Shown here: piece by piece, positions 48,174 to 59,013 of the stretch
How positions within the stretch are numbered: the first letter of the stretch is position 1
Layout: every line of letters starts with the position of its first letter
Assembly: GCA_023101725.1 (NCBI GenBank)
Contig: JALJCO010013732.1
Location: forward strand, 62,001 to 126,000
DNA from: Atherinomorus stipes
Taxonomy: Eukaryota > Chordata > Actinopteri > Atheriniformes > Atherinidae
Reading direction: 5' to 3'
Length of the DNA stretch: 64,000 nucleotides
Notes under the pieces: model-generated
The model's database searches: none
Seen by the model: only the letters and a program-made list of their open reading frames with translations
What the model was told of the DNA's origin: nothing
Position numbers and translations under genes: made by a program

Positions 48174-51100
48174 ATGTCAGCGCAAAAAGACTGTGAGTTT
48201 TTGGTTAAAAGAGCCCAGGAATTGGTCTCTGATGATCCCTGTGCAGCCAAAGCTTGGCTCATAACTGCAAGAACCCTTTACCCAACAGATTTCAACATAC
48301 AGGTAACAATCAGCTCGTTTATAAGCCATTTAAATATAAAATTCCATCAATGTGCCATCCAGCAGTTATTATTCCCATGAAATTTTTTTTTGCGTTGTTT
48401 TTACAGTACGAAATGTACATTATTGAACGTAATGCAGAAAGGACAACTTCGGCAGGGAGACTGCTTTATGACATGTGAGTTACAGCACTGTCACTATTTA
48501 TTTCGAGTACCATTTACCCTAGTCTGTACTAACAGTTGCCAATAATTTGCTTACCCTTTAGGTTTATAAATTTTCCTGATCAGCCCATTGTTTGGCGTGA
48601 GATCAGTGTCATAACAGCAGCCCTGCGCAATGACTCTCAGGATAAACATGCTCAGTTTCTCAGAGGTATGTTTCACTGTATTCTTCTTACACTAGTTTAC
48701 TTTGAAGAATGTCACATTGAAGCCAGACCAGCCATAGGAGGGATGATGTTCCTTGTTTTGTGGGCTAAAGTGTCTCTTTTCCTAATTTAGGGCTATTTGA
48801 GACGCTGCCTGGTCGAGTGCAGTGTGAGATGCTCCTGAAAGCTACGGAGCAATGTTTCAACACTTTGGAGAAGGCAGAGATGCTTTTGCTCCTTCTGAAG
48901 CGCTTTCCAGAGTCTGTGGTCCAGCATGGTGTACGTACTATTACCATAATTCTTGTTTGTTGGGAAGTAAATCTTGTGCAACTCAGTAAATGGTAACAAT
49001 GTCTTGTATTGGTAGGTCAATTTAGGAGAAACACTGTTGGAGGCAGAGGCTTCAGAAAATGTGGAAACTCCTGTCAACTGCTTCAGAAAACTTTTTGGTC
49101 AGTGAATATTATTATTGACTTTTTTTTTTTTTTTTTTACATTTGCCCACGATGAAAGAATAAATGTATAGGATAAACACTTGCTATATGCCATTTCTGCT
49201 CTCTCTACTCAGTATGTGATGTCCTTCCTTTGGTCATAAACAACATGGACATGCGCCTGCCAGCAAGCCTCATGCAGAAATATATACTCAAAGCAGCGGA
49301 GTTCTACATTGGTTATGTTACCCGTGGACAGTCACCTGATGTACAAATACAAGGTTTAGTTGCATTTTAAAGTGACTCTTTTTCAGTTTAAGCTAGCGTG
49401 GTGGCTTTGAATGTCAGCAGTTCCTGCCCTGTGTTAAGTTTTACATCTTTATATTTTTTATTCAGGTCCTGCCTGACAGTTCCTTTCAATTTGTCTTTCA
49501 GGCTCACAAGAGGGCGGGACCCTGAAGTCGCCAGGTGTGTCCCGAGGCTCCCAGCGCTATGTGATTGATGGCCTGTCAGAAAAATCCTCAGTGGTGGTGG
49601 AACCTTGGGACAGGCTGCTTGATATCCTTGCTGTGGTCGGAGCACGCTGCGAGTGGCAGGGAGACAAGGGACAGAGGTGGCCTATCAGTCTCTACTGTCT
49701 CGACCTATTCAGTCACTACGGTTTCGAGAATTTTTATTCAGTGGCAGTTTTGAAAATATAGCAAGTTGCTGGTTTATCAAGTAAACCAGCTGTTGCACCA
49801 GTATTGCACTCTCCTGCCAGAGCTTTGCAATATTTTCAAGAGCAAACTGATTTAACTTGATGGCGATTTTTAGAAACTAATGTGTTGTATAAACACAGGA
49901 AAGAATGTAGAGAACTTGCGTTTTTCTTATACCTGATTGACTCAGCCTGTTTTTAAAGGTACATTTTTTGTGTTTGTGCTGTAGGAGTTATGTGGACATG
50001 CTGCAGAGGGTGAAGGAGCTGTGTCGTTACCTGCCTGGTCTAGAAGGTGATACCAAGTCTCGCTGCTGCAGTCAGGTGGTCATCTGTGCTGCTCTTGTCC
50101 TTTTCCGCAGTGCCTTCCTCTATGTCTCTGCCGTGCAACCTGCACTGTTCCAGTGTAAGCCTCTATCTTTGTGATCACACACAGTTTGCAGTGTGTTTGC
50201 GTCTCCCTGACTTTTCTCTCATGTATTAAAGGTTATGTGTTTATGTTTTGCAGCGGTCAGTGCAATGAGTTCTGGGCCATGGATCCTGGTAGAGGATTTG
50301 AGTTCAGTCTACAGTGATGTGGACGTGGATAGAGGACCAGTGAAACATGCACATAAGAAACGTAAACTGGCTGATGGGAGAGAGAAAACAATGGTAAGGA
50401 CAGATTTGAAATCTTTTTTTTTTTTTTTTTTTTTACATGATTCTTGTTAAAACCAATAACTTATCAACAGATTCACTCTTGTTTTACACTGTATTAAGTG
50501 TCCATTGCATTTTTGGTTATTTTTCCTCTGTATATTTTTGTAGAGCTCAGATGATGAAGAGGGTCTGGGGAAAAGCAGAGGTCGCCACATTGTTGTTAAA
50601 AAGACTGAGATGCCCGGCTGGTCAGAGACTCTTGATAGCTTCCGCACGGCAAGAGAAAGCTGGGATCTACTTCACTCCCACGAGAGTCTTGAAACTGGTA
50701 AGCATCCCTAGCATTTGTGTATTTTGTGTCTACGCATCCAACTGGGCTCTAATTATGTTTTCACACTATCATAAAGTAGCTACAGCGACACAACAGATAC
50801 GAGTGAATTTTTACTGCTGATGAACTATTTCCAGTTCACTGAATAAGATGGTACAATTGGAGTGTGATTATTTAAATTAACTTTGTTTTTTATGTCTCCT
50901 AGAATTTAAGAAGATCTGTGCTGCATGGAAAACGGATAGCTGGCTGTGGTTCAGAATATTCCTCACTGATATGATTATATACCAGGCAAGGATCACTAGT
51001 TTTCTTTCTTATTTGCGGGAAGACCAAGTGCTTTGTCAAAAGGATTTTTTCGTTTTTTTACTATAGTATTTTAAGGTCTTGAAATTAACATGTTAAAAAC

Positions 51101-54100
51101 CTTGGAAAATCAATGTTGTGATTTAGACCACAAAGGATATGATTACGTTATTCTGCAATAATTAAAGTATTTTTCTTAATACCTGGCCTAAAAGTGTTTC
51201 TGACTTTCTGATTATATTTGTGTTTTATCTTTAGGGCCAGTATCGCAAGGCTCTCTCCAGCCTGCATCAGATGGCTGCAGTGCAGCAGCCTCAACCAGGG
51301 CAGCAGAGCCCATCAGGTCAGACCAGTCTGGAGCACCACAGGGCCCTCATACAGCAGGCATCCTGCCATTACGCACTGGGAGAGTACCGGGTACACGTGC
51401 ACACCACCTGACACTTACAGTTTATCAGATTGCATGTGCAGACCTGCGTCAGTGTACAACTAGGGACAGATTACATTTTGTTTTTCTACTAAATTGAGCT
51501 GCGATGTCTCACTCTTTTTTCCATTTGCATGTGCAATTTGTTCAGGTGTTATTAATACATTGCTTGTGGGTTGTGTTTTTAACTACAAAATTTGGCAACA
51601 TTTGTACCATTATGTAATATTTTATGGCACAAAAAGGGAATCAGTCACACTGCTTGGCCTGAAGGTGGTGGTGTTTTTGCAGTTATTACTACTGTATCTG
51701 TTTGTATATGATTAATCACAGGCTTACCATTTCTGTTTTATATAGTATCCCTAGTTGATATACTGTAAAAAAAAAAAAAAAAAGATTTCACAAAGTGTGC
51801 CAGATTTTAACTTGTGAATATGCCGATCTGCAAGTTTCTGGCATTTTGGGTAATAGCCCTGCCCTACGAATATTTATAACGTTGCACTGTTTGTTAATCA
51901 GATGGCCTGTGAGAAGCTGCTTGATGTTGTCAGTGGACTGGTTCCCCCAAACCTAGAACCAACAAAGGCTCCAGATGATCAGGGTAAAATCAAGACCAAA
52001 ACTAGGAAAGGTACTTTTTAAATATTATTATTATTATTATTATTATTATCGTTCTTATTATAAGCAGCATTTAAATGACTTGGATGTAAAATACTTTATG
52101 TTGTCTTCAACAATGACAGATAATGTGATTGTTTCTGTACTGCTAGCATTGAAATACAGTAGAACCAGCTGGATCACTTCTGATTTATTGCATTTTGCAT
52201 ACAAATTACTTTGTTAAAACTACAACTATCCCTCCTTGTAGAATACATATATGGGGGTCTTAATGGCGTTATAGAAGATGTTTCTTTCAACAATTTTTGC
52301 AATATTCAGAAAAATTGGGTTCATTACCCCAAAGCTTTAAAGACACACAGCAGAACTTTTAGCAGTTTCTCAGTGATGCGCCCCCTATCGGCGGCTAAGC
52401 TAGCAACCATCTTGGATCTGTACTGTGATTCACTTCAGCCAGTAAAAGACAGTCTTATCTTGATAATGTTCTCTTGTTCTGTCCCTTCCTCTTTCTTTTC
52501 CTCTTTTCCTCCAGTAATGTTTCCTTGGGTTTCTTTACTGAATCCAACATAATTTGCATTCAAAACACCTGCAGTGTTCATACCTGGTTCATATCTGTTT
52601 GCTAGTAAGTGATGTGGTGCACAACCAATAGTCAGCTGCAATGTCACAGTCATGTCCTGGATGGGAAACTTGAATACTGCTGTTTCTGAGCCCCGGGACG
52701 CCTCTGGGCACTGACGACTCGAAAATGTGCATAATGAATGTTGGTGTGCCATCAAAACGAGTCAGAAACGCATATTTTTAAGGTCTAAGAGTTACGTTGT
52801 GTGTCTTTAAATATATAAATATTATCATACGTCAACAGTGAAAGTAATGGGGCTGAAAAAACAATCATCTCTGCATTCCTTACATTTTTCATTTGTCTAC
52901 TCGTCAATCACTTTTACTACCATAGTAAGAGTGATTGACAGTCATTTCAACGGGTAATAGGCAAGACTGATCAATGTGAGTGATTGATTGGCGAGAGTAA
53001 TACTGCGTCCCGGAACCTCCACTCTCTCGTGTGATGTTTCCAGCACGTCGCCAACAATCATTCTGCTCGCAGTAAGCGACGTTCAGACAACATCAGTTTT
53101 ACTTGCGTTTGTGTCATGATGGGAAAATCTGTACCTGCTGTCTGCTAAACACTGGAGTGGCTCGTGAACGTTATTCTGTGGCCAGAGGAGGGAACTGTGA
53201 ATATAGCAGATTGGTCTCGCGCATGCACATTATTCAAAAACTCGCTAACAGTCTCTGCTTTTTGAAATGCCGAAAACATCTTCTGTATCACCTTTAATAA
53301 TTTTATTATCAAAAGATGTGTATCTGATATTTGATAAGAACATTGCCTCTTCCTTTGTCTTAACTAGGTAATGACCTCAGATTGCTTCCTTGCACCAACA
53401 AAGCTGTGTTACCTTTCTGTCTCCAGTTGATGCTGGCTTGTTTCAAGGTATTTCAACTTGTAAAGTCTCTCTTATCAGAATGTATCACTAAGAGATGCAC
53501 CGATCCAATATCCGGATCAGATATTGGCTCTGATATTGATTGATTAGCTGGATCAGATATCAGATGAATGAGGCCAATCCAGTCTTTTCTTTTTTTTTAG
53601 TAATATCAAACACAACAATACAGTTACAGTGATCGAGTCACTTCAATTCTATGTTTGCAACACCGGTTACGTCATCATGCAGAGCAGTGTTCTTTCTTTC
53701 TTTTTGCTGCTAATGTACACTTTATGTGTTTATAAATAATATACAGTATATCTCTGTTAATTTGTTACTATTTTTTAACAAGGCTAAATGTTAATGTCAA
53801 GCTTGATGCCTTCACTCACATGACAAGGTATGCGGTTCATTCATTCAACAAAAGTATTGGGCCAGTATCGAGTATCAGCCAATATGCTCAGCCCAGGTAT
53901 TGGGATTGGATTGGATTGGAAACTGGATCGGTGCATCTCTAATATCACTGGAACGCTCGGATTTTCATGTTTGGCTTTTAGATTGAAAACTGTTTTCTAA
54001 TCCTTTTTGTCTCTCACTGTGGTCTGTCAGCTCCGAGCCTTTGCAGACAATCGCGACGACCTGTCTCTTGGTCATGTGGTGGTGCTCCTGCAGTACGACT

Positions 54101-55460
54101 GGCCACAAGGCGAAATGCTGTTTTTAAAAGCAGTGGATAAAATCTGCCAGCAGGGCAGTTTCCAGTATGAGAACTTCTTCAATTATGTTACAAGTATCCT
54201 TTTCTGTAACCACTCAATCTCAGTGCTGTCAAAGCTGGACATATTTGCATGTTGTTTATATGTTTATAGACACACACACAGCTCTCATGTTCAAGATGTT
54301 AATTTCCATAAGCTCACTATTTAACTCAGATATTGACATGTTGGAGGAGTTTGCCTATCTACGGACTCCAGAGGGAGGGAGGATTCAGCTGGAGCTGCTG
54401 CCCAATCAGGGAATGCTGATTAAGTAAGCAACCCCCATTCAAAGCATTTTTTATGTTGGCATGGTGACTGCACTCTCCCGTTCTTTTGGTGTGTTTGTAA
54501 AGAGAACAGTGCTATTTACTGATAATCTACATAGACATGGCCTGTGGGGAAAATTTCATTTTGAACTGAATAACCTGTTAACGGAGCGGGCCTTGTAAAA
54601 AGAAGGGGTTTGTGGTTAAAAACAAAGCTGTAATCAAACTCCTGGTTCGTTGCTGTAGCAGTTGAGACACTTGAATGAAGCCTCACTGACTGAGAGTTGT
54701 TGAATGTTGCTGTCCCTCAGGAACCCTAGCCCCGCCCTGGGGGTGGAGTTAAATACCCTTCTGCTACAAGGGGTGCAGACGATGGACAGGTACCCCAGGC
54801 CCCTCCTCCCACAGTCCCCATCCCGCCCACACCAGTCACCCTTCCTTCATTCCCTGCTTCAAGGCTTGTCATCCCCCAGTTTTAATTTGGGCCTGTCATT
54901 TTACATCAAGAGTTAGTCGTTCTTTGATTTCCTGTTGGCGTTCATTTATTTGAGCCATTATTCCTCTTTTTGTGGTCATCTCTGTTATATGACGACGTTG
55001 TTGGTGTTGTTGTACAGTTGTCAGTTTAGTTGTTTGCCTCTTTCATGACAAACTCATTTCATTTGTGGACATGTTTTCTATGGTTTTGAGTTATTGTAAT
55101 GTAGCATATGTTGTTTTAACTTGATTATATGATTTATGCGTTTTAAGGGAAAAAAAACATGCTGTTTCCATGTGTTTATCTGTACTTATTGATAGGTCAT
55201 ATAGCTCTGAGTTTCTGTGTATGTCAGTCAGCTATAAGAACATATTTCTAACCATGTTTATGTTGTTTGTTTTGTATTTTTTCTGTGTCCTTTCCTCTTG
55301 CAGACATCACACAGTGACTCGAGGAATCACCAAAGGAGTGAAGGAGGATTTTCGTCTGGCCATGGAGAGGCAGGTGTCTCGTTGTGGAGAAAACTTGCTG
55401 AACGTGCTCCATCGCTTCTGCATTAATGAGAAAATAATCATCATCCAGTCCCTTCCTTGA
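48174..55460 (+). CDS. ints10: Integrator complex subunit 10, 17 coding exons
   Basis: A subunit of Integrator, the RNA polymerase II-associated complex that cleaves snRNA and other nascent transcripts. Exons: 48174-48302, 48407-48474, 48562-48665, 48791-48930, 49016-49097, 49213-49353, 49502-49676, 49985-50154, 50254-50393, 50544-50697, 50903-50985, 51235-51390, 51902-52010, 53368-53447, 54031-54193, 54330-54423, 55304-55460. Phases agree throughout and give 714 aa (human 710). The N-terminus ([18 protein letters not shown]), [29 protein letters not shown] and the C-terminal [20 protein letters not shown] block match human closely. The protein is helical-repeat-like with no catalytic motif. 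The intron after 50985 begins with GC rather than GT. A possible 69-nt alternative exon lies at 54721-54789. Confidence 0.94.
52337..52810. mobile_element. TTAA-flanked MITE in an ints10 intron
   Basis: It begins TTAAAGACACACAGCAGAAC and, read inverted, ends TTAAAGACACACAACGTAAC; the ends match at 17 of 20 bases and both outer edges are TTAA. That suits a piggyBac-type non-autonomous element. No transposase frame. It is not related by eye to the frmpd1 intron MITEs. Confidence 0.7.
53490..53941. mobile_element. hAT-like MITE in an ints10 intron
   Basis: The ends are AGAGATGCACCGATCC (from 53491) and GGATCGGTGCATCTCT (to 53940), perfect inverted repeats. The flanks GTATCACT (53482-53489) and ATATCACT (53942-53949) match at 7 of 8, fitting a hAT 8-bp target duplication. 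The interior has GATATT/TATCAG-type sub-repeats and no coding frame. Confidence 0.82.
54721..54789 (+). other. Candidate in-frame cassette exon of ints10
   Basis: A 69-nt open stretch is bounded by CTGTCCCTCAG and a GTACCC donor. It sits between ints10 exons 16 and 17 and fits phase 2 on both sides, so inclusion would add 23 residues (beginning [10 protein letters not shown]) without a stop. Normal ints10 joins 54423 directly to 55304. Confidence 0.4.
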
Positions 55461-56604
55461 CACCTGGCCTGGTGCTTTTCAGCCTCCTCCTAGCAGTTTT
55501 GAAGCATTTGAACAGACCTTTTTACTTCAAATACTGAACACATTTCCAGCTCTCTTGTCATCAACATTCATCACCAAACTCTTGAAAAATGAAATCAGTT
55601 CACCTTAAAAGTGGACCTTTCAGACTGTTTTTTCAGATAACTTGGAACACCTGTTGATGTGCAGCACTGCAGTTATTTTTACTGTACATTAAATGTGTAG
55701 CTTTTTTCCTTGTGAGAACAATGTTAAGGTGTTTACTAACACTTTGTGTTTTGATGTTTAGTGGAACTCAATTTTGACAAAAAAAGATCAAAAACATTTT
55801 TTATGCGGTTTGTTAAAGTTTATTTTTTGCTGCAATGTCTGTTTCCATTAAATTTCCCCTGAAGGGTAAAATGATTGAAATTTTATATCATGCCAATGTA
55901 TGATTGTCATCCACTCTTACAAAGAAAGTAGAAATCGGTTGCTTTAGCTCAAGAAGGTAATCTAATGATAAAGAAGCAGACAAGAAAATCTACACATTTT
56001 AAAGACGACGACTCCGCCCCGAACTTGGAGGAAATTTGCTAATGAGCTGCTGGCGCTTTGCAGAAGCAGCTCTTTCAAATTACTTCAAATTCCATACACT
56101 GTTGTGAATGTACGGTGGCTGTTAGTGGCCAGAATTCTCCCGGACATTAAGATGTTTTCATCTGTTAGGGGATCCAGTAGTCTCTGGTGACTGTACTATG
56201 AGTAACTACTTTAATGTCTTTAAAGGCATTACTTATCCCAAACAGTGCTCTAACTCCCATTAAACAAAGCTGGTACCGCAGTTTTAAAGTTCAGAGGGTT
56301 CTCGCCTGTTTTGTCCATTTAGGGATACTGTAGTAAAAATGGTGGAACAAATATGGCAGCTTCCATATGTGCACCACCCAGCAAGTAGATATAAATGTCT
56401 CATTCTAAGACAATAACCATATAACAGCTATTCTAGTGCAGTGATTACACATCAATACAAACACAGTTTTGAAATATATGTAAAATTTTTCTGCCATTGA
56501 CCTTTGTTTTTGTTTTTTTTTTACATACTGTACCTTTAAAGACCAGTAAGAAATAAAAGAGAGATTGGAGGGGGTCTTTAAAAGTCTCTCTCCCCCTTCC
56601 ACAA
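55461..56604. other. 3' regions of ints10 (+) and the toll-like receptor (-)
   Basis: An ATTAAA variant poly(A) signal for ints10 lies at 55847-55852. A sequence ending in TACCTTTAAAG near 56531-56541 looks like the end of a TTAA-type repeat, but I could not find a matching partner end. No coding exon seen. Confidence 0.4.
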
Positions 56605-59013
56605 TCACTCGTTTATTTCTGTGGATGGTACATTTGGCAGCTCAGCCTGCAGGGCAGCTCTGAGGTTGGCCCAAAAAAGCCTGTGCTTTGCTTTGTCCTG
56701 AGGCCATTCCAGATAGGTGTGGCGGCTCATCATGGACTTAAGTTGATAGTACTTGGATGGGATCAAGTACTGAGGCAGAGGCTCGAGCAGCACCAGCACA
56801 ATACTGTCTGCACCGACGGAGAGGCGTTGGTGGCTGGCGAAGTACAGCTCATAATGGCACCAATCACTCTTGACAAAGTGAGCAGAGAGCACAAACACAG
56901 AGCGGCGGCTCTTCTCCACACAACTCATGATGTTCTGGACGATCGTCTTTCCTGGAACAAAGCTTCTCTCATGGTGGCAGATCCTGAGCCCTCCTGTGGG
57001 GCCTTCGAGGTTGGGGAGGAGGGAATTCTTCACCCAGTCTTCATCGTGCTGGCTGTAAGACACAAAGGCGTGGAACACCACTCCCACCAGATCTTCAGGT
57101 CGAAGCTGTTGCATCCTTGCACGATGTCTGGCTCTGGCCCACTGCCAGATCATCCCCAGGTACCAGGGAACATCCAGACGGTGGCACAGAAAGACAACTG
57201 TGATGATCAACACCACTGCAGGAACCAAGATGGTGGCTGCCAGAAGGCTGGCGCTGCAAGAGACTACAGGGATCCAAAAGACATTCAAAGTGGTGTCTCT
57301 GACTGTCTCTGGGTAGGTGCAGTAGTAGTTCAAAGGCCAACTCAACAATTCAATGCCTGAGTGACTTCTTTTGTTTTCAGCCTTGTTGGCAAGGCTAATA
57401 AAATTCCTCAGGGCGCAGGTGCAGGTGAAGGGGTTGTGACTGACATCCAGGGTTTTCAGGTCAGGACAGGTGTCCAGCCTGTCCACAGAGGGGGCATGGA
57501 TGGAGTTTGACTTGAGCATGAGGTTGTTCAGTACAGGGAAAGTATTACACACCGGCAGATCCCGCAGCTTATTTGAGTTTAGATTCAGAGAAGAAAGGTT
57601 TTCCAGTTTCAAAATGGATTCTGGTACCAAAGAAATCTGGTTGTTCTGGAGATCCAATGTTTCAACCCCTTTTGGTAGACATTTAAAAACCAAGTCCGTC
57701 AGACCTCCAGAGGACAGATTCATAATGATTATGTTTGGTGGCCATGAACAATTAGAGAAACCATCATAAACCAGGGAGTTAACGCTAATGTCCAGGTGTT
57801 GCAGAGATAGCATGTACTGCATACGTTGACTTAGCAACTGGAGGTTCTTCAGATTGTTGTTTACCAGAGACAATTTTTTCAAGTTAACCAGAGTCTTACA
57901 TTCAACAGTTTGATTATTTTCCACTCCGGTGAAGATGGAATCAGACAGAGCACAGTAGGAGAAGTCCAGCTCCATGATAGGACTCGGTTTCTTTGGACAT
58001 GTCATGTAAATGATTGATGAGTCCACCAGTGCTACATGCTTTACTGGCATGTTGATAAAAAAGTTGTACAAGGCCTCCTGAGAGAAGAAGAAAGAGTTCA
58101 CGGATGCCTGCCTGACTGTGAAGGACTCCATGTTAGATGTCTCCACCACCTCTGTGTCAAAATATGGCGGATTGTTTATGGATGCATCAAAAGCGCTCAG
58201 TTGGGCAATGGATGTGCGCAGAACAGCATTTACACACTGAGTTAAATCTTTCCAGTTAATTTCCAAGTTGTTGAGAAAAAGGTGGGAAGTGCGAATATCT
58301 GATTTCTGACTAAGCTGCATTGTTAAGTTCCTGTAGCCTCCGGTTAAATTCTTCATCTCTACTTCAGCAAAGAGAGAGAGCGCATCAGCAACCAAATTTC
58401 TGAGCACTGTTTGATGACCGTTAAAGATTATCTGCAGCTTTTGAGAGTGAACATCCCCTAAACTTCCTGTTTCATAGTCAAGTTCCTCCTCTAGGTAAAG
58501 AGTCAGTGTATGTAGTTTTATCTCAGAAACAGTCTTGAAATCATTCGTACTGATCTTCTTAGCTCCAAGCATTAATCTCTCCAGTTTCACCAGGAAACTA
58601 AACTCACGTCCCAGTGACAAGTTCAAAAACTGGTTCCAGGCCAAATTTAGAACTGCCAAGTTCCCTGTGTGAAGCAGGTACTGTTGCCCAGACAAGTTCA
58701 GGAGCCTGTTGTGTGACAGGTCCAGATCCTCCAGGAGTGGCGTGTCAACAAAAGTCTCTGCATCAATGAGCTCCAAACCATTCCACGACACATTCAGGAA
58801 CTTCAGAAGAATTATATTTTTGAAGTCTCCATTGTGAAGTTGATGTATGTGGTTGCATGAAAGGTTGACGGACTCGGCTGTTTGTGGCAGGTCTGTTGGG
58901 ACAGAGGAGAGGTTCCTGGATGAACGGTCTACAACGCCATCAGGGGATGAAGCAGAGTTCTGTAGTCCCACGAACATGGCCACTGCCCAGAGGACTGCTG
59001 TCGAGAGCCTCAT
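56605..59013 (-). CDS. tlr1: Toll-like receptor of the TLR1/6/10 family
   Basis: A type I membrane pattern-recognition receptor; TLR1-family members pair with TLR2 to sense lipopeptides and signal through MyD88. It has 802 residues on one coding exon. Order: signal peptide (about 1-23), leucine-rich repeats (about 45-525, with many N-glycosylation sequons), a Cys-rich LRR C-terminal cap (NPFTCTC to NYYCTYPE, about 528-575), a membrane helix (about 582-610), and a TIR domain (about 642-785). In the TIR domain the FVSYS box 1, the BB loop (RSFVPGK) and the FWANLRAAL box 3 region are intact. The TIR sequence tracks human TLR1/6/10 more closely than TLR2. A splice acceptor (TGTCTAG) 8 bp before the ATG suggests an upstream untranslated exon. 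Assignment to tlr1 rather than another fish TLR1-family gene rests on TIR similarity and the klb neighbour. Confidence 0.87.
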   Translation of the reverse strand: MRLSTAVLWAVAMFVGLQNSASSPDGVVDRSSRNLSSVPTDLPQTAESVNLSCNHIHQLHNGDFKNIILLKFLNVSWNGLELIDAETFVDTPLLEDLDLSHNRLLNLSGQQYLLHTGNLAVLNLAWNQFLNLSLGREFSFLVKLERLMLGAKKISTNDFKTVSEIKLHTLTLYLEEELDYETGSLGDVHSQKLQIIFNGHQTVLRNLVADALSLFAEVEMKNLTGGYRNLTMQLSQKSDIRTSHLFLNNLEINWKDLTQCVNAVLRTSIAQLSAFDASINNPPYFDTEVVETSNMESFTVRQASVNSFFFSQEALYNFFINMPVKHVALVDSSIIYMTCPKKPSPIMELDFSYCALSDSIFTGVENNQTVECKTLVNLKKLSLVNNNLKNLQLLSQRMQYMLSLQHLDISVNSLVYDGFSNCSWPPNIIIMNLSSGGLTDLVFKCLPKGVETLDLQNNQISLVPESILKLENLSSLNLNSNKLRDLPVCNTFPVLNNLMLKSNSIHAPSVDRLDTCPDLKTLDVSHNPFTCTCALRNFISLANKAENKRSHSGIELLSWPLNYYCTYPETVRDTTLNVFWIPVVSCSASLLAATILVPAVVLIITVVFLCHRLDVPWYLGMIWQWARARHRARMQQLRPEDLVGVVFHAFVSYSQHDEDWVKNSLLPNLEGPTGGLRICHHERSFVPGKTIVQNIMSCVEKSRRSVFVLSAHFVKSDWCHYELYFASHQRLSVGADSIVLVLLEPLPQYLIPSKYYQLKSMMSRHTYLEWPQDKAKHRLFWANLRAALQAELPNVPSTEINE

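Noticed and set aside
55995..56541. Possible TTAA element between ints10 and tlr1
   Set aside because: One end (TACCTTTAAAG) looks like a TTAA terminus, but neither TTTAAAGACG near 55999 nor TTTAAAGGCA near 56220 forms a convincing inverted partner.
56683..57360. 225-aa plus-strand open frame opposite the TLR TIR region
   Set aside because: Shadow of the conserved minus-strand TIR coding sequence.
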